A stretch of DNA of 19,383 nucleotides, from NCBI GenBank assembly GCA_023418705.1, contig JAEZYZ010000291.1, forward strand, positions 1 to 19,383, given 5' to 3'. This document shows, piece by piece, positions 8,148 through 16,500 of this stretch (positions are counted from its first letter, which is position 1; the number at the start of each line of letters is the position of its first letter). Made by a program: the position numbers and the translations under genes. The DNA is from Pseudomonadota bacterium (GTDB lineage Bacteria > Myxococcota_A > Polyangia > Polyangiales > Polyangiaceae). The notes under the pieces are model-generated. The model ran no database searches. It saw only the letters and a list, made by a program, of their open reading frames with translations, and had not been told where the DNA came from.

Positions 8148-8579
8148 TCAATCCGAGGCGGGTGTCGGAGAAAACCCGCGCGGTCGCACGTTCTGCTCCA
8201 CCCAACCGACGATGTCCGACAGCGGCGTGCCGGGCTGAAACACCTTGTGCACGCCCGCCCCCTCCAGCCGCTCGATGTCTTCCTCCGGGATGATGCCGCC
8301 GCCGAAGACCAAGACGTCGTCGGCGCCGCGCCGCCTCAGCGCTTCGATGACGGCGGGGAAGAGCGTGTTGTGCGCGCCGCTCATGATGGACAACCCGACC
8401 GCGTCGGCGTCTTCCTGGAGCGCCGCCGCGGCGATCATCTCTGGGGTCTGATGCAAGCCGGTGTAGATGACCTCGAAGCCCGCGTCGCGCAGCGCCCGCG
8501 CCACGACCTTCGCGCCGCGGTCGTGCCCGTCGAGCCCGGGCTTCGCGACCAAAATGCGCACCTTGCGTTCGGGGGTCAT
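8148..8579 (-). CDS. Methylmalonyl-CoA mutase small subunit / cobalamin (B12)-binding domain protein
   Basis: The 143-residue protein is a stand-alone B12-binding domain like the C-terminal part of acyl-CoA mutases. It shows the base-off/His-on signature DxHxxG as DGHDRG (Asp17, His19, Gly22), the GLSIMSGAH segment (62-70, replacing the more usual GLSSLSGAH) and the nucleotide-loop motif GGGIIP (93-98). Such proteins pair with a separate large TIM-barrel subunit to isomerise methylmalonyl-CoA, isobutyryl-CoA or ethylmalonyl-CoA. No large subunit is in this window, so the substrate cannot be named and the partner must be encoded elsewhere. The ATG at 8579 lies 19 bp after the rsmE stop codon, so the two are probably co-transcribed, although no functional link is evident. 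The length matches free-standing archaeal and bacterial small subunits. Confidence 0.88.
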   Translation of the reverse strand: MTPERKVRILVAKPGLDGHDRGAKVVARALRDAGFEVIYTGLHQTPEMIAAAALQEDADAVGLSIMSGAHNTLFPAVIEALRRRGADDVLVFGGGIIPEEDIERLEGAGVHKVFQPGTPLSDIVGWVEQNVRPRGFSPTPASD

Positions 8580-8598
8580 GGGTGCCCGAGAGGGTAGT

Positions 8599-9375
8599 TC
8601 AGCGGCCGGGATTCCGCCACGACTCGGTGTGCGCCAGGCCGTCGGCGTGCGCGACGATCGCCCCGAGCACGGCCGCGCCCGCGAGCTCGGTGCGCAAGAC
8701 GAACCGCCCGAGCTGGACCGCGTGGAACCCGGCCGCCGCCGCGGCGCTGAGCTCCCCGGGCGCGAGGCCCCCCTCGGGCCCGATCAGCACGACGAGCGGC
8801 TGATCGGGCCGCCAGCCCGAGATCCGATCGCCGAAGCCCTCGCTGGCTCCGGGGTCCAGGCACAGCTTGTGGGCGTCCGGGGGCAGCGACGAGAGCGCTT
8901 GCTCCAAGGGGACGGGGCCTTCGAGCGCCGGCAGGTCAGCGCGCCCGCTCTGGCGGGCGGCGTCGAGCGCGATGGACCGAAAGCGATCGAGGCGCCGAGC
9001 AGCGCGCCCGCCGAGCTCCGCGACGCTCCGTTCGGTCTGCGCCAACACGATTTGCGCCGCCCCCAGCGCCGTCGCGTCGCGGATCACCCGATCGAGCTTG
9101 TCTCCCTTGGCGACCGCCTGGATCAGCAGGACCCGCCACGGCGGCACGTTCATGGCCGCGCGCGGCGCATCGAACGCGCAGACGGCCTCGCCGGCGACCA
9201 CCTCGAGCAAGCTGCCTTCGGCCTCGATCCGCGCGCGCGGATCGAACGCCAAGAAGCGCGCCCCCTGCCGCAAGCGGTGCACGCGGAGCAAATAGTGCGA
9301 CGTCTCGCGATCGAGCGTTTGGCGGCCGGCGGCGAGGCCTTCGACGGGGACGCGCAGCGTCCGGGTTGCCTTCAC
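8599..9375 (-). CDS. rsmE: 16S rRNA (uracil(1498)-N3)-methyltransferase RsmE
   Basis: RsmE is a SPOUT-class methyltransferase that modifies U1498 in helix 44 of 16S rRNA. The 258-residue product has a PUA-like N-terminal part with SHYLLRVHRLR (26-36), then QAVAKGDKLD (86-95), ARQSGR (140-145), the knot motif LIGPEGGL (197-204) and LGRFVLRTELAGAAVLGAI (222-240), where LAGAA replaces the common ETAxxA. I chose the GTG at 9375 because it starts just before the conserved N-terminal domain and overlaps the upstream phosphatase stop codon as GTGA (9372-9375). The open frame runs back to 9786, but only as a shadow of the phosphatase gene. The overlap indicates translational coupling with the phosphatase. 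Confidence 0.95.
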   Translation of the reverse strand: MKATRTLRVPVEGLAAGRQTLDRETSHYLLRVHRLRQGARFLAFDPRARIEAEGSLLEVVAGEAVCAFDAPRAAMNVPPWRVLLIQAVAKGDKLDRVIRDATALGAAQIVLAQTERSVAELGGRAARRLDRFRSIALDAARQSGRADLPALEGPVPLEQALSSLPPDAHKLCLDPGASEGFGDRISGWRPDQPLVVLIGPEGGLAPGELSAAAAAGFHAVQLGRFVLRTELAGAAVLGAIVAHADGLAHTESWRNPGR

Positions 9376-10073
9376 GGGGTCGCCTTCGGTTTCTGCGGCT
9401 GGAAGTAGACGCGACGGGCCGGCACGGAGACCAGCACCCGCTGCCGTTCCGCGGCCGGGGGCACGGGCTCGGCCGCCTCGAGCACCATCGCCGTCAACGC
9501 CCCGCCGTAGACGCAGCCGCTGTCGAGCCCGGTCGCCCAAGGGTGCAGCTGAACGCCCTCTCGGGCGTTGTGACCGAACACCAGGTGGGGCGGCCCGGTG
9601 TAGCGCGCGCCCCAGAGGATCGATCCCCAGCGCTCGCTCGGGCTGCCGTCGGTGTTGATCGAGCGCAAGTTCATCAGCAGCCGAGGCGGTTGGTCTTCGA
9701 TCGGGACCCCAGGCATCACACCGGCATGCACGACGCGCACCCCGTGTTCGGGCACGTCGAGCCACAACGGCAGTCGCTCCATCCACTGCCAGTCGCTCGG
9801 CGCGAGCTCGTCGACGAGCGGTTTGAGCTCGTCGGGCACGCGGTGGCGGGGCAGCGCGCGCGCGTCGAGCAGCCGGCGCTCGTGGTTGCCCATGACGGAG
9901 CTTGCACCGAGCTGTCGCAGCACGGCGAGCACCCGCGATCCTTCGGGGCCCCGCGAGACGAGATCGCCGACGAAGTAGACGCGATCCGCAGCGGTCACGC
10001 CGATGCGATCGAGCAGGGTCTCGAGCTCGGCAGCACAGCCGTGAACGTCGCCGATGAACACGGAGCGAGGCAC
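9372..10073 (-). CDS. PPP-family metallophosphatase (ApaH/serine-threonine phosphatase-like)
   Basis: The 233-residue protein carries the complete metal-binding set of the PPP/ApaH family: GDVHG (8-12), GDLVSRGP (36-43), GNHE (62-65), VHAG (115-118), FGHNA (166-170) and a C-terminal TGLDSGCVYGG (181-191). It could hydrolyse phosphoproteins or dinucleoside polyphosphates. It is shorter than E. coli ApaH (about 280 residues), and sequence alone does not decide the substrate. I chose the GTG at 10073 because it begins directly before the first metal motif (VPRSVFIGDVHG); the frame extends to 10232 without similarity to the family. No Shine-Dalgarno is seen, but a TAAGTT hexamer lies 7 nt upstream, so initiation may be leaderless. 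It is the first gene of a likely operon with rsmE and the B12-binding subunit. Confidence 0.87.
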   Translation of the reverse strand: MPRSVFIGDVHGCAAELETLLDRIGVTAADRVYFVGDLVSRGPEGSRVLAVLRQLGASSVMGNHERRLLDARALPRHRVPDELKPLVDELAPSDWQWMERLPLWLDVPEHGVRVVHAGVMPGVPIEDQPPRLLMNLRSINTDGSPSERWGSILWGARYTGPPHLVFGHNAREGVQLHPWATGLDSGCVYGGALTAMVLEAAEPVPPAAERQRVLVSVPARRVYFQPQKPKATP

Positions 10074-10319
10074 GGTCGGCAACTTACACCCGAAGCCGCT
10101 CCGCGTTGAGCTCGAGGGGGCCCGGCGGCCGGACAGGCGCTCGAGTGCCGAGGAGTGCGACGCACGGTCCCGGCATTTCGCCCAACCCCGTAAACTTACA
10201 ACGACGCTAGCGGACCGCCGCTCGGATTTCAAACCCGCCAGTCCGAAATTCCCGAAGCACCTTGAGGCGTTGGCGGGTCGCGTGCTACCTGTCAGCTCTC
10301 ACTGGAGGAGAGCCTCAGA
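10074..10319. promoter_or_regulatory. Divergent intergenic region with candidate promoters for both flanking genes
   Basis: This 246-bp stretch separates the minus-strand phosphatase from the plus-strand lipoprotein and must hold both promoters. For the plus strand I can point to TTGAGG (10262-10267), an 18-bp spacer and an extended -10-like TGCTACCTG ending at 10291. For the minus strand TAAGTT (10086-10081) is a -10-like hexamer immediately upstream of the phosphatase GTG, but no good -35 was found. The octamer AACTTACA occurs twice (10081-10088 and 10193-10200). All of this is consensus matching only. Confidence 0.3.
10304..10311 (+). promoter_or_regulatory. Strong Shine-Dalgarno of the lipoprotein gene
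   Basis: GGAGGAGA ends 8 nt before the ATG at 10320. It is the best ribosome-binding site in the window and fixes this start codon. Confidence 0.85.
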
Positions 10320-11030
10320 ATGTCAGTCAGCGCCCGCTCGCTTTTCGTCGCCGCCCTCACCAGCGCCGTTGCTTTCGGCGCGGTCGGCTGTGGGCAAGAA
10401 GAAATCCAATACGAGCCCCGAAAGCCCGTCAGCGGCGCCAAAGCCGACATGCCCCCGGTCCCGAACGTGCCGCAGAAGCCGGTGAAGGACGGGGATGCAT
10501 ACACGGTTTGGGGGGCCGGTTATCACCTGCGCAGCCGCGTGCACCGCAAGGACATCGCGGGCAACAAGCTTTCGCTGGTCGGCTACGTCGTCAAGACCAA
10601 CCTCGCCGACGCTCCCGAGTGCGCGGTGCACAAGGGCGGCGAAGCCGACCCCGAGGGATGCAACGCGCCCATCCCGGCGTTTTGGATCGCCGACAGCAAG
10701 GAAGCCAGCCCCAACGACAGCATCAAGGTGATGGGTTGGGCGTCGAACTTCGCTCAGATCTACGACGCCATCCAGGAGTACGACAAGCCGAAGGGCGACG
10801 AGGCGGAGCACCAGGACGCCTTCTGGGGTGTCAAGCTGCCGAACCCGCTGCCGGCGCAGGGTGCCAAGGTCAAGGTGACCGGGCGCTACTCGACGACGTT
10901 CACCGGCGCTTCGACCGGCGCCGAGGCGGATCCCATCATGGGAATCATGACCTACGAGGCGATCGAGTTCGTGGAGCCGCCGCCCGAGCCCGCGACGCTG
11001 CCGGGCGTGAAGCGCAAAGCCAAGAGCTGA
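10320..11030 (+). CDS. Uncharacterised secreted lipoprotein
   Basis: I do not recognise the family. The 236-residue protein has a type II signal peptide with lipobox GAVGC (lipidated Cys24), followed by Gly, so outer-membrane sorting by the E. coli rule is plausible. A proline-rich linker (about 31-56) leads to a compact domain (about 58-220) with several beta-like segments (LSLVGYVV 84-91, SIKVMGWA 134-141, AKVKVTGRY 182-190). Their VxGxV rhythm resembles OB-fold-type domains, although I cannot claim homology. Cys101, His104 and Cys114 lie close together and could form a disulfide or metal site. The tail is rich in proline and lysine. It has a strong ribosome-binding site and its own intergenic region, so it is probably monocistronic. 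It lies upstream of the tamL-tamB pair on the same strand, but 323 bp and a hairpin separate them. Confidence 0.85.
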   Translation: MSVSARSLFVAALTSAVAFGAVGCGQEEIQYEPRKPVSGAKADMPPVPNVPQKPVKDGDAYTVWGAGYHLRSRVHRKDIAGNKLSLVGYVVKTNLADAPECAVHKGGEADPEGCNAPIPAFWIADSKEASPNDSIKVMGWASNFAQIYDAIQEYDKPKGDEAEHQDAFWGVKLPNPLPAQGAKVKVTGRYSTTFTGASTGAEADPIMGIMTYEAIEFVEPPPEPATLPGVKRKAKS

Positions 11031-11095
11031 AGCTCCTTTCTGTGTCGACGAGTCTGGCTCGGAGATGGGTCACAGGAAGCCCGGAAGATCGGAAG

Positions 11096-11117
11096 GGGGC
11101 CGACGTCGTCGGTCCCC
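11096..11117 (+). terminator. GC-rich hairpin downstream of the lipoprotein gene, possible terminator
   Basis: GGGGCCGAC (11096-11104) pairs with GTCGGTCCCC (11108-11117), giving a 9-bp stem with one bulged T and a 3-nt loop. It lies 65 bp after the lipoprotein stop codon. No U tract follows (the next bases are AAACGGACC), so it is not a canonical intrinsic terminator, but it would separate the lipoprotein transcript from the following tam pair. Confidence 0.4.
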
Positions 11118-11214
11118 AAACGGACCTTTGATCGAGCGTCGTGATCCGACACCGTGACGACCACCGGGCGCCTGGATCGCGGCGCGCTCAACCGGCGAGC
11201 TCCGAGAAAATCTT

Positions 11215-11245
11215 TTGTCGTTCCGCTCCTTCCTGTGAATAAAAT
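11215..11245 (+). promoter_or_regulatory. Candidate upstream promoter of the tamL-tamB pair
   Basis: In the 323-bp gap before the Omp85 gene, an unusually AT-rich island holds TTGTCG (11215-11220) and TAAAAT (11240-11245; 5 of 6 consensus positions). The spacer is 19 bp, longer than ideal. It would give a leader of about 100 nt. The rest of the gap, from 11118 to 11214, shows nothing I can name. Confidence 0.35.
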
Positions 11246-11315
11246 CAGGGAGCTCGTCTCCAAGCGGGGGAACGCACGTAGCGCCCGGCTTTCGGCTTGG
11301 TGAGTTCGCTGAAGC

Positions 11316-11344
11316 TGTACAACTTTGGGCCGAGTGCCTAGATT
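11316..11344 (+). promoter_or_regulatory. Candidate start-proximal promoter of the Omp85 gene
   Basis: TGTACA (11316-11321) and TAGATT (11339-11344) are separated by exactly 17 bp. The predicted transcription start falls near 11351, only about 3 nt before the GTG at 11354. That would make the transcript nearly leaderless and would explain why no Shine-Dalgarno precedes the GTG. This is a consensus match only. Confidence 0.3.
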
Positions 11345-11353
11345 TCGGGCCTC

Positions 11354-13579
11354 GTGCAGCGCCGAAGAGCAGGTAAGGAGATCGCTGCCTGTCGGCGGGC
11401 GCTCGGCGGCTTGTTGCTCGGCGGCGCGCTGGCCGTCGCTGCCGGGTGCGTCAAAAAGGAGCTCCCGGCGGGGCGCGACGTGGTGCGAGACCTGGAGATC
11501 CAGAACCCGGGCTCGATCGACGTTCACGAGCTGCGCGCCGGCCTGGCGACGGCCGAAACGCCGGAATTCTTGGGGCTCTTCGAGGGCGTCGTTTACGACT
11601 ACGAGGTCTTCGACGAGAACGTGCTCAAGCGCGATCTCGAGCGCGTGGAGCGCTTCTACCGCGCGCGCGGCTACTACATGGCTCGCGTCAGCGCGGCCCG
11701 CGTGGTTCGCGTCGACGAACGGCACGTGCGGGTCGAGATCCAGATAGCCCCCGGCGACGTCGTCCTGGTCGAGCGCATCGAGATCGACGGCATCGAACAG
11801 CTCCCGCTCGAGGTCGCGACCAAGGTGCTTCGCTCGCTGCGGCTTCGGGAAGATCGCCCGTTCGACGAGGCGCGCTTCGAGGCGACCAAAGAGGCCATCT
11901 CCGCCGCCCTCTCCAACGCCTCTTACGCCTTCAACGAGGTCGAGAGCAGCGCGTCGGTGGATCTGACCTCCAACCGCGCGGTTGCCCGCTACGTCGTCCG
12001 CGCCGGACCTCCCAGCCAGTTCGGCCCGATCCGGATCATCGGGCTGAACGGCATCCCCGAGCAGCCGGTGCGCGATCAAATCTACCTCGAGGAAGGCGAT
12101 CCCTACTCGATGGAGGAGCTCGAAGATGCCCAAGACGCCTTGCAGGCGCTCGGCGTCTTCGCCACCGTCGAGGTGCGCCAGGACAAGACGAAGCGCGACG
12201 AACGCATCGTGCCCGTCACCTTCGTGGTCCAGGAGTCCACCATGCGGACGGTGCGGCTCGGCGTCGGTGGTGAGCTCGATCCCATCAAGTTCGAGAACCA
12301 CGTCCGTGCAGGTTGGGAGGATCGCAATTTCTTGGGTGGCCTGCGGACCTTCTCCGTCGACGTGCAGCCGGGTGTGGTGCTGTGGCCGACCAGCCTCGGG
12401 CGCTTCGAGTCGCCGAGCAATTTCTTTCTGACCAACCGCCTGCGCAACGAGCTGCGGGAGCACTCCTTTCTCGAGAAGCGCACCACCGGGTTCATCGCGG
12501 CCGAGTACAACATCTTCCCCCTGCTCTACCGCCTGAACGACAACCCAGAGGTCGGCGTCGCCGAAGATCCCGCGGACGTCCGGGTGATCGGCTACCACGA
12601 GGTCACCGTCAACCCGGGCTTCGAGCGCGCCTTCTTCGGGCAGCACCTGCTGGCGACGATCTCACACCACTGGCAGGCGCGTTTCCCGTTCGTGTACAAG
12701 CCGCCGGAGGGTCAGTCCCCCGAGCTGCCGGACGGCCTCGAGCGGGTGATCGCCTCCTTCCCCGAGCTGCTGGTCGCGCTCGACCTGCGCGACAATCCGC
12801 TCACGCCCACGCGCGGCGTCTACGTCAGCAACTCGCTGCAGGTGGCCGGGCACGTCTTCGGGGGGACGGTCAGCGACGTGCGCGTGCGGCCCGAGGCGCG
12901 CTTCTTCATCCCGCTGGCCCGCGGCTGGACGCTCGCCACCCGGGCGACGCTCGGCCTGCTGTTCCCGAGCGACTACGGCAACACGCTCGCCCCGGAAGCC
13001 GAAGCCAACGTCTTCACCGACCCCACCAATCCGGACGTGATCGCGGACCAGCACAAGCTCCTGTTTCGCGCCTTCTACTCCGGGGGGCCCAACTCCAACC
13101 GCGGCTACGGGTTCCGCGAGGTGGGGCCGCACGGCCCCGTCGGGTTTTTGCTGCCGACCGGGGCCAACTGCGACCCGACGCTGCCGCAGGATCTCCAGGG
13201 TGCCTGCATCAAGCCGCTCGGCGGGCTCACGCTCTGGGAGGCGTCGGTCGAGCTGCGCTTTCCAATCGCCGGCGCCTTCAGCGGGGCCGTGTTCGCGGAC
13301 ACGAGCGATCTGACCCGGGAGGCGGGGTTCTCCGGCCTGACGCTGAACGCCCCGCACCTCTCGGTAGGACCGGGCATTCGCGTGGCGACGCCAGTGGGCC
13401 CCTTCCGGCTCGACGTGGGCTACCGAATCCCCGGCATGCAGGTCCGGGGGATCTCGGACGGTTGCGGGGACACGGTCGGTGGAGACGAGCGGCTGCAGCG
13501 CCTCACGCAGCTCGGCAGCCCCGGCTGTATCTTCGGCGTCCCCATTAGCATACATATTGCATTGGGAGAGCCGTTCTGA
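11354..13579 (+). CDS. Omp85-superfamily outer-membrane assembly protein with lipobox (TamA/TamL-like)
   Basis: The 741-residue protein combines a lipoprotein signal (hydrophobic 18-30, lipobox VAAGC, Cys32) with an Omp85 body. Three POTRA-like domains follow at about 43-135, 136-218 and 222-295, with typical ends such as VERIEIDGIEQLP and FGPIRIIGLNGIPE. The beta-barrel (about 297-741) has the family motif NSNRGYGF (580-587), GPFRLDVGYRIP (682-693) and a C-terminal beta-signal ending in Phe741. Such proteins insert or translocate outer-membrane proteins. Its 1-nt overlap with tamB (TGATG) argues for TamA-type rather than BamA function. Lipidated TamA relatives (TamL) are known from Bacteroidetes. 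The GTG at 11354 is the only usual start after an in-frame stop and has no Shine-Dalgarno, so the exact start is uncertain. An AAGGAG at 11375-11380 lies inside the frame without a usual start codon at proper spacing. Confidence 0.9.
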   Translation: MQRRRAGKEIAACRRALGGLLLGGALAVAAGCVKKELPAGRDVVRDLEIQNPGSIDVHELRAGLATAETPEFLGLFEGVVYDYEVFDENVLKRDLERVERFYRARGYYMARVSAARVVRVDERHVRVEIQIAPGDVVLVERIEIDGIEQLPLEVATKVLRSLRLREDRPFDEARFEATKEAISAALSNASYAFNEVESSASVDLTSNRAVARYVVRAGPPSQFGPIRIIGLNGIPEQPVRDQIYLEEGDPYSMEELEDAQDALQALGVFATVEVRQDKTKRDERIVPVTFVVQESTMRTVRLGVGGELDPIKFENHVRAGWEDRNFLGGLRTFSVDVQPGVVLWPTSLGRFESPSNFFLTNRLRNELREHSFLEKRTTGFIAAEYNIFPLLYRLNDNPEVGVAEDPADVRVIGYHEVTVNPGFERAFFGQHLLATISHHWQARFPFVYKPPEGQSPELPDGLERVIASFPELLVALDLRDNPLTPTRGVYVSNSLQVAGHVFGGTVSDVRVRPEARFFIPLARGWTLATRATLGLLFPSDYGNTLAPEAEANVFTDPTNPDVIADQHKLLFRAFYSGGPNSNRGYGFREVGPHGPVGFLLPTGANCDPTLPQDLQGACIKPLGGLTLWEASVELRFPIAGAFSGAVFADTSDLTREAGFSGLTLNAPHLSVGPGIRVATPVGPFRLDVGYRIPGMQVRGISDGCGDTVGGDERLQRLTQLGSPGCIFGVPISIHIALGEPF

Positions 13580-16500
13580 TGACTCCTCGGCGGGCACTCG
13601 GACGCAGCGCACGGATGATCGCGCGCCTGCTCGCCGGCGTCGGCCTGGTCGCGGTGTTCGTGATCGCCGCCGTCTTCGGCTTGTTGCTGCACGCTGACCT
13701 GCCCGCCGGCAGACGTTTGGCGGCCGCCCTGCTCACCAACGTGCTCAGCCGGACGTTTTACGGAGACTTCTACGTCGGCGAGATCGAGCACATCGGCCCC
13801 TACTCGGTGGTCGCCAAGGACATCCGCGTGGAGGACGAACAGGGGCGCGCCGTGGTGCAGGCCGATCGACTCGCCGCGCGCCTCAATATCCCGCTTCTGG
13901 CGCAGGAGGCGCTGCTCGGCGGCAAGACGCTGGACCTCGTCATCAACCACGTCCGCCTGGAGCGCGCCGAGGTCGACGTGGTGCCACACCCCAAGACCGG
14001 CGTGCCGACCATCGCGCAGGTCTTTCTGCCGATCGAAGACCCCAAAGACCCCGCCGAGCCGCCCAGCGAGCCGGGGCGTCAGCTCCGGCTGTGGATGCCG
14101 ACCATCGAGCTCGGGCGCGTCCACGGCAACATCGAGATCGCGGACGGGCCCAAGTTCGAGGCCACGCTCACCGGAGCGCACGGGTCGGTCTACGTCAGCC
14201 CGGACGGCGTCGCCATCGACGTGGAGCGCTACGGGATGCAGGTGCGAGGGCTCGAAGCGCTCGACCGTTTCAGCAGCGTCGGCACCGGTGAGTTCCACTT
14301 CCGCGGCCCTGACCGGCTCTGGTCGGTCTTCGACGGCTTCTTCGACCAGGTGCAGCTCGAGGCCCGCTTCAGCCTGCAGGGTGACCGACTCAAGCTGTTG
14401 GCCGAGCTGCCGCGCGTTCGCCCCGAAGACGCGCGCCAGCTGCTGCCCGAGTGGCCGCTGCAGCGGGCCGTCGCAGCGCACCTGTCTGCCGAAGGCCGCC
14501 TGCCCGAGCTCGACGTCGCCGGGAAGGTTCGCATCCGGGGCGCGGGCGGCGCGCCGGACGCGACGCTCGACGCCCAGGGCACGCTCGATCTGTCCGACCT
14601 GGCGGTCTCCGCGGAGCTCACCGGCAAGCGGGTCGACGCCCGCGCCTTCTCGCCGGACGCGCCCGCGACCCAGCTCGACTTCGAGTCCGCCGTGTCGCTG
14701 TGGAACAAGGAAGGTCAGCTGGTCGTCGACGTCAACGCGACCACTCAACCGCTGGAGCTGCAAGGGGAACACCTCCCTGCCGTCGATCTGTCGGCCACCT
14801 ACAACGAGGCGGGCATCGCCGGCACGGCCACGTTGCACGAGCCCGGCGTCCCGGCGAAGGTCGACTTCAGCGTGCACCCAGACGGACGGGTCGACGCGAC
14901 GCTCAGGACGCGCAAGTTTCACCTCGGCGCCTCCCCACGACTGCGCGAGCTGACCGCCGCCCGCGGACAGGTGGAGGCGCGCGTCGACGCCCAGATCGAC
15001 GACGGCCAACTATCGGCCAAGCTGCAAGCCGACGTCCAAGACTTTACGCTGGGCGAGCTCGAGCTCCGCCAGGGGCGGCTCGAAGGACGCGTCACGGGCC
15101 CGCTGCAGACCCCAGAGGCGCTCTCGATCGACGCCTCGTTGAGAGGCCGCGGCGGACGCGCCGAGCGCTTCGAGTTCGAGCGGGTCGACGCCACGGCCAA
15201 GGGCCCCCTGCGCCGCCCGAAGGTCACCGCTGCACTCGAAGACGACGTCGGACCGAGCGTGCGCGCGCAGGCCGAGGTCGATCTGCGCCAGGGGGCGCCG
15301 AAGCTACAGGGGCTCGACCTCGAGATCCGCCGCGGCGACACCGGCATCCAGGGGACGGTGGGCCGCGTCGCCGTCGGGCCCGCCGGTGTCGAGATCAGCG
15401 GCATCGATCTGAAGGGCGCCGCCGGCACGCTGAGAGGTGAGGTGTCCATCTCGGACAAGGCGATCCGCATCGACATCGAGGGGGAAGACGTCGACCTGGA
15501 GCGCGCCGCGCAAGCGCTGGGGCTACCCCGCGGCTACGCCGCAGGACGATTGCGCATCGACGCGGACATCACGGCCGACGAAGACGACCAGCGCGGCTCG
15601 CTCTCGCTCGCCCTGGCCGACGGCACGATCCGCTCCGTGGGCGGCGTCTCCTTGCGTTTGGACAGCCGGCTCGAGGGCGAGCACCTAGAGGGAGAGCTGT
15701 CGGCCGAGGTGCTCGACCTGGGCGGGCTCACGGCCAGCTGGGACACCCGCGTCGGCGGCCCGATCACGCGCACTGAATCGTGGGAGGACGTCGTCGGCAC
15801 CTTGCAGCTTCAGGTCACCAACGTCGACCTTTCGACGCTGGGACTGTTCTTGCCACCCGAGCTGGGCATCGAAGAGCTCGCCGGAACGGCGTACGGTCAA
15901 GCCCGGATCGAACGCGCCGCCCCGGAGACCTTGCCGAGCGTGCTGCTCGTGGCGGCGACCCAAGACCTGCAAGTGGTGCGCGCGGCGACCGAGCCGGAGG
16001 GCACACCGCTGCGCATCCAGGGGCTCGACCTGCAAGCCGGCGGCGCCCTCAACGGCGAGACCGGCGAGTCCTCCGGGACGACGCGGATCGTGGACGAGAC
16101 GGGACCGCTGGCGTCCGCGAGCGGCAGCATCGAGCTCGACCTGGCGCGCATGCTCGAAAACCCGAGCGGCATCGGCGAGCAGCTGATGGCCACGCCGCTC
16201 GAGGCCGTGGTCGTGGTCAGCGATCGCAACCTCGCCACCTGGCCAGCCTTCATTCAACTGCCCGGCGTTCAAGGCGTGGTGGGCGGCCGGGTCGCCGTGT
16301 CGGGCAGCCTGAACGAGCCGAGCTTCGCCGCCGCGGTGTCCGGCCGCAACCTGATGACCGAGGGCAGCCGCTTCGCACGGCCGCTCGACCTCCAGGCCAA
16401 CGCCCAGTACCAGAAGAAGACCGGCGCCTTCGGCGGCAGCGTCCAGCTGTTTCAGCGCGGCCGGCGGGTCGCGTCGCTCGTCGCCAGCGGCAAGGCCGAC

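Noticed and set aside
8148..8150. UGA read-through (selenocysteine-like) fusing the B12-binding subunit to a membrane tail
   Set aside because: The subunit is complete at 143 residues, no selenocysteine element is recognisable and the added part is Arg-rich. I keep only the open frame as a low-level observation.
9376..9786. Upstream extension of rsmE to 9786
   Set aside because: The extra 137 codons are a shadow of the phosphatase gene. RsmE family length is met from the GTG at 9375.
10952..12646. 564-codon minus-strand open frame opposite the Omp85 gene
   Set aside because: It covers the POTRA and barrel coding region in antisense, and the product is acidic/His-rich low complexity without motifs.
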